Source: Rodentolepis nana
Taxonomy: Eukaryota; Platyhelminthes; Cestoda; Cyclophyllidea; Hymenolepididae
Length of the DNA stretch: 13,225 nucleotides
NCBI GenBank assembly: GCA_900617975.1
Contig: UZAE01013377.1
Span: 9,905 to 23,129 of the forward strand
Direction: 5' to 3'
Both the position numbers and the translations under genes were made by a program. Below, one piece after another: positions 9,001 through 13,225 of this stretch. A model generated the notes under the pieces. The model saw only the letters and a program-made list of their open reading frames with translations, did no database searches and was not told the origin of the DNA. Position 1 is the first letter of the stretch. Each line of letters begins with the position of its first letter.

Positions 9001-12000
9001 TGATAGCCTCAATATTTTCCTTCCAGGATGTTATGGTTGGGGTAGAATATAGGCTGGTGATGGTCTGCGGCATATTTATTTGCGATTCTATGTTTGCGGA
9101 ATTATTTCGTAGAAGCAAACTTATTGGGAATTTCAGAGAGGAAGGAAGGACAGGAACTACAAACATAGAACTCAGGAGGAACTGCAGGGCAATGAGAGAT
9201 TTCTTAAGGATCTGGCAGTAGTTGATAAGGAATTCGACTAGATGTTTGGAAGAAGTGAGTAACTTCGGGGTAGAGCCAGGTTAAACATTGCATTTACGTA
9301 TTGTATTGGTGAAATCAGCGGATAGTTGAAATAGTTCGGTGGTGGTGGTGGATGGTATGGATGGAATGAGGAATCCTTTCAATGCCACGACGCGTGCTTT
9401 GAAAGAAGTTCTTTGCAGAATAGATTTCTGATATTTCCACACCACATAAGCACAGAACTTCACGAAGTTTTATTTCATCAAAAAAATCTTCCCCTATAAT
9501 TGAAAATTTCATCTTTTTTGGAGAAAGCGCCTTGTTGCTTGCATTCTACCATTCATCCTATTGACCAAAATTAAGCTACTGTGATTTTTAACCCAAATCA
9601 CCGTGTGTAACCAGATGAATATCAATCTCAGTTAATTGGAACTGTGCTGTTTCGTTTCCTTCTGATTGAAGTCCTGATAATATCATTAACATGACTATTA
9701 TACTGGCTTGTCCTTTGTAGTTGCCCTTTGTAGTAGTCAACCTGTTCATCATCACTAGTCAGTTCTGATCAACAATAAGGCCAGGAAATAGTGAGTTGAT
9801 CCTAGAATGGTTCTTCCAATCACCTCAGAACTTGGTTGACGAATGTGAATTCTCTGCTTACTTGCTCAGAGTGAAATTAAAGTTCCACTCCAACCGGTTC
9901 CAAAACTTTTATTCTCCTTACTATTATCCACCTGTAATATATACAAATTCGCTTTTTTAGAAACGGCAGCCTAGATTCTCATTGCGCTGTTGGTGTATTT
10001 TATTGTGAGCATGATTTCACTGTTGGCCTTTCAAAAAAGCTTAATCCGTAGTTTTTTTTCGGTGTCGCCATGTTTTTGTTTATCTTTAAAATAAGACGCA
10101 TTTCTTCAAGAAAATCGAAACGGTTAAAACCGTTTCAGATCTTAAAAAAACAGCGGGGGTGGGTGAGTTTGCTTTGCTTTACTACTTTTTTTAACCAGAG
10201 ATGCTGTTTGAGAGGCCTTTTCCTCTAACCTAGACGAGTGTTTTGAAGGTTCTATCAATTTGCCTACTGTTTTCTCCATGTAAAATGGATTGTGCTTACC
10301 GTTTGACTTTTTATTTGATCGTTTTAATCTCTTTGGGTTAAATGGAAAAGCTTCCTCTCACAGAGTGCCTGTAAAACGTGTTGTCGCTTGTTGAATGTGT
10401 CATTATACGGACTAGCATTAGTATTAGCGAAGCTTTTGGCAACTAGCTGCTTTCTTATAGCGTTCATGTATTAACGCCTACTTGCAGGCTGGTCACATCC
10501 ATTTGGAACCTTCGGTGCCTATGGGGAAGAAACAAATGGACCGCAAAGTCCTCGTACTCGATATAACGGTCCATCCATGATGGCGGGAATCAATCCATCA
10601 GCAGTATCTACCGCAGCCGCACTCACGTCGCAGTACACCCGAGCTCATCAGGTTCGCGTTTCTTCTCACTATTTTTTTGCTCGCTCTTAGGTGTATTTAA
10701 TGTCTTGAAATCGTAGTTCATCGTTTTCTCTATAGGCTTTGGAAAGTATGTGTTATGCCTCGATTATCCTCTCAGGTCCCTCAGTCTCATCGTTCGCTTA
10801 TCTTTTTTTCCATTGTTAGCTTGTCGTTTCTTGTCTACCTCCTGTTTTTCTACTACTATATCACTATGACTGTTGGTGAAGTTGGAGCCTCTTGGTATAT
10901 ATACACATAGTTGCTAGTTGCTAGGCCGTGCTGTACTGAGGTTAGGCGAGCTCTCTTGCTGTTATCTTATTGTTACCCAAATTAGAACTTTCTAGCTAGT
11001 CGCTCCAGCCTATATTGATTCGTATCTAAAAGCAAAAGTGAGGGGACTTTAAAGAAATCTTTACCTTAACGGAGCAAATCATCAAATTTCATTATCGCTT
11101 GTCTTCAATAGGGTCCTTTCTTCCTGTTGTTCAAGTTATAAAGTTGGGTAAAAGCTTGCACGAATATATCCGTAATCACTACTGTCGTCTCTTTTGTCAT
11201 CGTATCGATTGTTCAGTAAAGGAGTTTACCCGGTTTTCTTTCAAGTAACTATTTTCTAATAATGCTACAAATCGATAAATTGATGGGGAGTGACAATTAT
11301 TTACTAAATGCATATTTCTTGTACCAAAATTCAAATTTTATAAGTTAATGGGAAAATTCATTTTAATTGAATTTACAATTATCTTGTTCAGAGCTTTGGA
11401 CTTTAATTAATCTGTCATCTTCCAAAATGTTGAGAAGATGTAGTGAGTTTACACGATATTAAACCAACCTATAGATGGTCTTAACATATTAGAGGTGAAA
11501 AATAGTTGCATTGGCTATTCTAACGGAATAGCGTTGACTGAAGTTAAGGATTCAAATTACATCAGAAACTGATTATGAGTGAGTGAAACTATAGTACATT
11601 TTGATGATTTGTCGTCAAACAGCGTTTAATGCATTAATTTTGTGAATATCCTTGATATCACATTGTGTCGAAGGTCTTACTTTGTTCTCTATTGTAACTT
11701 GAGTGATTGTCAAACGTTAGGCCACTGATTTCAGCAGAAAATTGTACTTCTACGAGGTACTTGAAAATCTTTAAGTTTCAACTCGTCTGTTGATGCTTGA
11801 GGCGTGCTAGAATTGGAGTCGAATAGCTAAGAGCTCAAAGAACGAGCTTTGTAAATGACGTCGAAAATATGTCTCCACTTATCGTCATTCTTGATGGATT
11901 CTTTGGGTTTCGAAGTGCGCATTCTTGCTGAACGAAGGAAAGTGTAGTTGCGAAGCTTATCTTTAGAATCGGGCATCTTTTAAAGCTGATAGACCTTTAG

Positions 12001-12296
12001 AATTTTTTAAGTATGTTTCTTTTCGCAAGTCTTAGGTAGGTTGATAGCAATCCAACCGTCAATTTTATTTCCCTAATTTTTCGCAGAACCAGGGTGGTGG
12101 CTACCTAAGACAAAGGTCAAATGGTCAAACTGGTGGTGCAGCCACTCCCTACCAAAATGAGGATACCGCCATAGCTACCCTGAACATTCTGAACAACCCC
12201 ACCGTGGTGGCAGCAATTGTCAACGCAGCTAAGAATGAGGCTCTTGCAAATGGTGGTGCTGGTAGCACTCAAGGAGGAAATAGTCGCAGCGCTTAA
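1..12296 (+). CDS. TARDBP: TDP-43 (TAR DNA-binding protein) orthologue, 3' part, five exons
   Basis: Spliced CDS join(<1..19, 1201..1305, 8633..8972, 10488..10651, 12087..12296), 278 residues plus stop, 5' end outside the window. TDP-43 is a mainly nuclear RNA-binding protein that controls splicing, RNA stability and its own level by binding UG-rich RNA. Seen here: the last residues of RRM1 (RIPISK), a linker of the same length as in human TDP-43, a full RRM2 at about fragment residues 16-88 (RNP2 LHIGQL, RNP1 RSFAFITF), then a 190-residue low-complexity tail with Gly/His/Pro-rich, INP/Ala-rich and NP/Ala-rich parts. The stretch TDVFVPRPFRSFAFITF is close to the fly and human TDP-43 signature and separates it from hnRNP A/B and Musashi. 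Introns have phases 0, 0, 1 and 0, and all four joins keep the frame. Odd points: no RRM2 cysteines, His in RNP2 and no C-terminal GWGM-like end. Family assignment is firm; one-to-one orthology is inferred. Confidence 0.93.
112..134 (+). repeat. (TG)n tract in intron
   Basis: Five and a half TG units (112-122) followed by TTTGTATGTGATG, about 90 bases inside the intron that follows the RRM1 exon. As RNA it is a UG-repeat of the kind TDP-43 binds, so it may be a self-binding site; a plain microsatellite is equally possible. Confidence 0.7.
1075..1110 (+). repeat. CA-rich tract in intron
   Basis: CATACAAA, CATG, then five CA units (1087-1096) and CATACATACACA-like sequence, about 100 bases upstream of the RRM2 exon. 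It is complementary to the TG tract at 112-129. Confidence 0.7.
1147..1162 (+). repeat. GAT trinucleotide repeat
   Basis: Five GAT units about 40 bases upstream of the acceptor at 1200. It lies between the likely branch-point region and the CA tract. A simple microsatellite; no function is claimed. Confidence 0.75.
1201..1305 (+). CDS. TARDBP: Exon: RRM1-RRM2 linker and first half of RRM2
   Basis: This exon has 35 codons, phase 0 at both ends. The acceptor is TTTCCCCCATTGTAG| and the donor CAT|GTGAGT. It encodes a nine-residue acidic/polar linker (SEGDRQEVH), then strand beta1 with RNP2 (RKLHIGQL) and helix alpha1 (TEDITADMLRDHFSQFG). The T-E-D, LR and FSQFG positions match TDP-43 closely. 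The RNP2 aromatic, Phe194 in human, is His here (codon 1237-1239), and human Cys198 is Leu (codon 1249-1251). A longer open frame across the same bases, starting MLSPLGFF, is a shadow: it ignores the splice sites and has no family similarity. Confidence 0.93.
1553..1631 (+). repeat. Degenerate minisatellite, unit about TAGTAATTTAT
   Basis: Seven or so imperfect repeats of the core AGTAATTTA(T) with spacers of 0-4 bases, AT-rich, in the giant intron just upstream of the composite repeat. Confidence 0.75.
1704..1814 (+). repeat. Dispersed repeat, copy 1
   Basis: Matches 13109-13225 in the same orientation, beginning ATTTATTTATAT and sharing ATCAAATGGCAGGC and TTAGCCCTTTAGTTGACTTC with no mismatch. 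It contains a perfect 10-bp inverted pair, CACTTTGATG (1727-1736) and CATCAAAGTG (1785-1794). The two copies are about 11.4 kb apart, inside and downstream of the same gene, so this is an interspersed element and not a tandem repeat. Family unknown. Confidence 0.85.
1901..2022 (+). repeat. Inverted repeat, left arm
   Basis: Its reverse complement matches 2441-2562 at roughly 85% by eye, including an uninterrupted core TATACGTTGCCCAGGGTGCA (1964-1983). The arms are separated by about 418 bases. The arm ends in GCTAGCC and the other begins GGCTGG. Confidence 0.85.
2393..2440 (+). mobile_element. Possible tRNA-derived SINE head (degenerate)
   Basis: TTAGTGGTTAACG resembles a tRNA A box, and GAGTTCAATTA at about 2424-2434 resembles a decayed B box (GGTTCGANTCC). 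The two are about eight bases closer than in a tRNA, and no acceptor or T stem can be formed. It directly precedes the right arm of the inverted repeat, as a SINE head would precede its body. Suggestive only. Confidence 0.25.
2441..2562 (-). repeat. Inverted repeat, right arm
   Basis: Opposite-orientation partner of 1901-2022, with scattered substitutions and about two gaps. Divergence between the arms argues that they are old copies of an element and not a recent palindrome. Confidence 0.85.
2566..2584 (+). repeat. 19-bp direct repeat of 1997-2015
   Basis: TAAGTCTATCGCACACCCC occurs exactly at 1997-2015 and again here, and in inverted form with one mismatch at 2446-2464. The two direct copies bracket about 550 bases that include the right inverted arm. 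Confidence 0.85.
2668..2676 (+). repeat. C9 homopolymer
   Basis: Uninterrupted run of nine C in a pyrimidine-rich patch of the giant intron. Confidence 0.8.
4607..4621 (+). repeat. G tract G5-T-G9
   Basis: Short guanine-rich run in the giant intron; one of five G or C runs of nine or more bases in the window. Confidence 0.8.
5427..5456 (+). repeat. G-rich tract with G-quadruplex potential
   Basis: G3, then TATA, G3, A, G6, T, G12 on the transcribed strand. It has at least four G3 runs with short loops, so it meets the usual quadruplex pattern in DNA and pre-mRNA. Confidence 0.75.
8009..8018 (+). repeat. G10 homopolymer
   Basis: Uninterrupted run of ten G about 615 bases upstream of the exon that completes RRM2. 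Confidence 0.8.
8440..8484 (+). other. Intronic hairpin
   Basis: TGGAGAATGATG (8440-8451) pairs with CATCGTTCTCCA (8473-8484) over 12 positions with one G-U, across a 21-base loop, about 150 bases upstream of the acceptor at 8632. Too short in the stem for a clear miRNA precursor. Confidence 0.5.
8599..8612 (+). repeat. (CT)7 tract upstream of acceptor
   Basis: Seven CT units ending 20 bases before the AG at 8631-8632. It probably acts as part of the polypyrimidine tract of this acceptor. Confidence 0.7.
8633..8972 (+). CDS. TARDBP: Exon: second half of RRM2 and Gly/His/Pro-rich tail
   Basis: This exon has 113 codons plus one base (phase 1 at its end). The acceptor is CATCGTTGTCTAG| after a CT tract, and the donor AGTG|GTGAGT. 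Residues 1-47 complete RRM2: beta2 (ITDVFVPRPF), RNP1 (RSFAFITF, both Phe that stack on RNA in human are kept), alpha2 (DSDVAASLLGQD) and beta4 (TLTVGSAVPK). Human Cys244 is replaced by Leu (8714-8716). Residues 48-113 are low complexity with no Lys, Arg, Asp or Glu; 10 His and about 20 Gly occur between residues 55 and 109, with GGP, HG and PHG units. If the donor is ignored, the frame ends at a TGA at 8990-8992 after EWLSW. Confidence 0.95.
9338..9350 (+). repeat. GGT trinucleotide repeat
   Basis: Four GGT units followed by GGATGG-type sequence in the intron after the Gly/His-rich exon. Confidence 0.7.
10117..10136 (+). other. Intronic hairpin with 9-bp perfect stem
   Basis: GAAACGGTT and AACCGTTTC pair around an AA centre. 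The following sequence, AGATCTTAAAAAAACAG, adds no pairing. No role is known. Confidence 0.55.
10488..10651 (+). CDS. TARDBP: Exon: TDP-43 tail with INP/Ala-rich conserved helix
   Basis: The exon starts with two bases that complete a Gly codon, followed by 54 codons. The acceptor is CTACTTGCAG|GC. The donor CAG|GTTCGC is weaker than the other three. It encodes an aromatic/Gly segment (WSHPFGTFGAYGEE), a polar basic segment (PQSPRTRYNGPS) and then MMAGINPSAVSTAAALTSQ at 10577-10633. The INP followed by small and Ala residues resembles the conserved helix of human TDP-43 (residues about 318-340, SINPAMMAAAQAALQSS). In human TDP-43 that helix mediates self-association and phase separation; that it does so here is inferred. 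Skipping this 164-nt exon would shift the frame of the last exon. Confidence 0.9.
10652..12086 (+). other. Intron before the last coding exon
   Basis: 1435-bp phase-0 intron with a GTTCGC donor and a TTTTTCGCAG acceptor. Composition is AT-rich and featureless; I see no repeat of note and no further exon. Confidence 0.82.
12087..12296 (+). CDS. TARDBP: Last coding exon: Gly/Asn/Gln tail with NP/Ala segment, stop TAA
   Basis: The exon has 69 codons and a TAA stop, entered in phase 0 from acceptor CCCTAATTTTTCGCAG|. The first residues are NQGGGYLRQRSNGQTGG, typical of a TDP-43 prion-like tail. Residues 25-52 (EDTAIATLNILNNP, then TVVAAIVNAAKNEA) are predicted helical by composition and contain a second NP followed by hydrophobic/Ala residues. 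The end is Gly/Ser/Asn-rich (GGAGSTQGGNSRSA). A second AG six bases downstream (12091-12092) could serve as an in-frame alternative acceptor that would drop Asn-Gln. Antisense and +1 open frames across this exon are shadows. Confidence 0.92.
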   Translation, partial: NQGGGYLRQRSNGQTGGAATPYQNEDTAIATLNILNNPTVVAAIVNAAKNEALANGGAGSTQGGNSRSA

Positions 12297-12515
12297 AGAC
12301 CAGGGTGTTCCCCCTCTTAGATTCCCATCCACTTTCACTCTACTTCGTGCTACTTCTCCCCTCGCTTGAATCATGTGTCACCCCACACGGTAAATTCGAA
12401 ATCCCATTCCGTCTCTCCTCAAAACGGCATTTTATCTTCTACTATCACAACTGATCCCACCATTATTATCATTTCCACTCAGCCCTTTCCCGCCCACCCC
12501 CTTCCTCCGCTCCCT

Positions 12516-12524
12516 CCCCCCCCC
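12516..12524 (+). repeat. C9 homopolymer in 3' UTR pyrimidine block
   Basis: It lies at the end of the C/T-rich part of the 3' UTR, in the surrounding CTCCCT/CCACCC context, just before the UG-rich block. Confidence 0.8.
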
Positions 12525-12540
12525 TTCCACCCCTCCCTAA

Positions 12541-12720
12541 GTGTTTGGGTGGTCTGGATGTGATTAGTTGGTGTGTTTTACCCCTTGGTTGAATGTCTGT
12601 GTTTGCACGTGCTCATTTTTATATACGTGTGTGGGCCTCATGTATGTGTACCTATATATACCATATATTCGTGGTTTGTCTTGGAGTTTGATATGTGCTT
12701 GGTGTCGTTTGTGGGCGAAT
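12541..12720 (+). promoter_or_regulatory. UG-rich 3' UTR block, candidate TDP-43 autoregulatory site
   Basis: Seen: dense UGUGUU, GUGUGUGGG, UGUAUGUGUA and UUGGUGUG words across 180 bases starting about 245 bases after the stop codon. Known: TDP-43 binds UG-rich RNA through both RRMs, and vertebrate TDP-43 lowers its own mRNA by binding a region in its 3' UTR. Inferred: the same feedback may operate here. Further UG-rich patches lie at about 12829-12880 and 12901-12930. Confidence 0.45.
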
Positions 12721-12766
12721 ACATACACACTCAACCTCCACATTTGATGTTTGTTGTCTGGAGATG

Positions 12767-12780
12767 GAGAGAGAGAGAGA
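12767..12780 (+). repeat. (GA)7 tract in 3' UTR
   Basis: Seven GA units followed by GTGAGAG, downstream of the UG-rich block. Confidence 0.7.
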
Positions 12781-13108
12781 GTGAGAGGGTTCGTTTGTTT
12801 CTTTTCTTGATAAAGGCTCGGAGTGGGGTGTGTACAGTAGCGTAAGAACATGTATTAGTTTGGTGGTGATTTGGTAGTTTGCGGTTTTATCGACTCTGCA
12901 GTCTGCTTGTATATGTGTATCTGCGTCTTTTTGTCAATCATTCACTCTTGTAGCATTTCTGACTGCTGCTTTGGTACTTTTATAATTTGTAGATAGGAAG
13001 TGATTTTACACGCAAAATTCATTGTGTTCTCTTGCTTGCTTGGGTGTTGGGCAATAGATTTTCCAACCTAGGCTTCTAAATATTTACTCTGTTTGACATT
13101 GAGATAGT

Positions 13109-13225
13109 ATTTATTTATATATCAAATGGCAGGCGTTTTGATCGTTATCGTTAGCCCTTTAGTTGACTTCAGGCTTCACAGAGAGGATGGAAAATCAAAG
13201 TAAAAAAGTCGTTAGAGGAGGGGGG
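13109..13225 (+). repeat. Dispersed repeat, copy 2 (cut by window end)
   Basis: Same order and orientation as 1704-1814, roughly 80% identical by eye. The internal dyad is weaker but kept (TTTTGAT at 13136-13142, ATCAAAG at 13194-13200, pairing with one G-U). The element may continue past the window. Confidence 0.85.

Larger units (their letters stand above)
8973..10487 (+). other. Intron after the Gly/His-rich exon
   Basis: 1515-bp phase-1 intron, GTGAGT..TTGCAG. It contains a GGT repeat (9338-9350), a 42-codon open stretch at 9113-9241 that looks somewhat protein-like but is out of phase with the gene, and a 9-bp-stem hairpin at 10117-10136. No exon is supported. Confidence 0.85.
12297..13108 (+). 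other. 3' UTR and downstream flank of the TDP-43 gene
   Basis: This is non-coding sequence after the TAA. It has three compositional blocks: pyrimidine-rich with little G (about 12297-12540), UG-rich (12541-12720) and mixed with a GA repeat (12767-12780). No canonical AATAAA or ATTAAA was found. The weak variants GATAAA (12809-12814) and AATAGA (13053-13058) are the only hexamer candidates seen, so the true 3' end is unknown. Short open frames on both strands here have no similarity and are judged spurious. Confidence 0.6.

Noticed and set aside
12117..12374. Minus-strand 85-codon open frame over the last exon
   Set aside because: Antisense shadow of the last coding exon; no similarity.
12564..12851. 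Open frames on both strands in the 3' UTR
   Set aside because: Produced by low-complexity UG and GA sequence that lacks stops; no domain and no splice support.
1..13225. CRISPR array, operon, prophage or toxin-antitoxin system
   Set aside because: No regularly spaced repeats, no bacterial gene arrangement and clear spliceosomal introns; the window is eukaryotic.

Overview
The window is one stretch of a metazoan nuclear genome, and the only gene I can support is the 3' two thirds of a TDP-43 (TARDBP/TBPH) orthologue on the + strand. Five coding exons were reconstructed from reading-frame continuity and splice sites: 1-19 (last 6 codons of an RRM1 exon, cut by the window edge), 1201-1305, 8633-8972, 10488-10651 and 12087-12296 (stop TAA). 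All junction phases agree, giving 278 residues of C-terminal sequence. The first RNA-recognition motif and the N-terminal domain lie upstream of the window.

The layout of long AT-rich introns (1181, 7327, 1515 and 1435 bp), short exons, dispersed repeats and G/C homopolymers fits an invertebrate. A parasitic flatworm (cestode or trematode) is my best guess, but it rests on general character and not on a diagnostic sequence. No prokaryotic or viral gene, tRNA or rRNA was recognised.

Regions: 1-19 end of RRM1; 20-1200 intron with UG and CA tracts; 1201-1305 first half of RRM2; 1306-8632 giant intron with a composite repeat (1704-2584), a TAGTAATTTAT-type minisatellite and several long G/C runs; 8633-8972 second half of RRM2 plus a Gly/His/Pro-rich tail; 8973-10487 intron; 10488-10651 exon with a TDP-43-like INP/Ala-rich helix; 10652-12086 intron; 12087-12296 last coding exon with a second NP/Ala-rich segment; 12297 onward 3' UTR, first pyrimidine-rich and then strikingly UG-rich; 13109-13225 a second copy of the repeat seen at 1704, cut by the window end.

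Points of most interest are the unusual protein and its possible self-regulation. RRM2 lacks both cysteines of the human domain and has His in place of the RNP2 Phe. The low-complexity tail is His-rich and otherwise uncharged. Two exons each carry a helix resembling the single conserved helix of vertebrate TDP-43. The 3' UTR is rich in UG, the RNA sequence that TDP-43 proteins bind.
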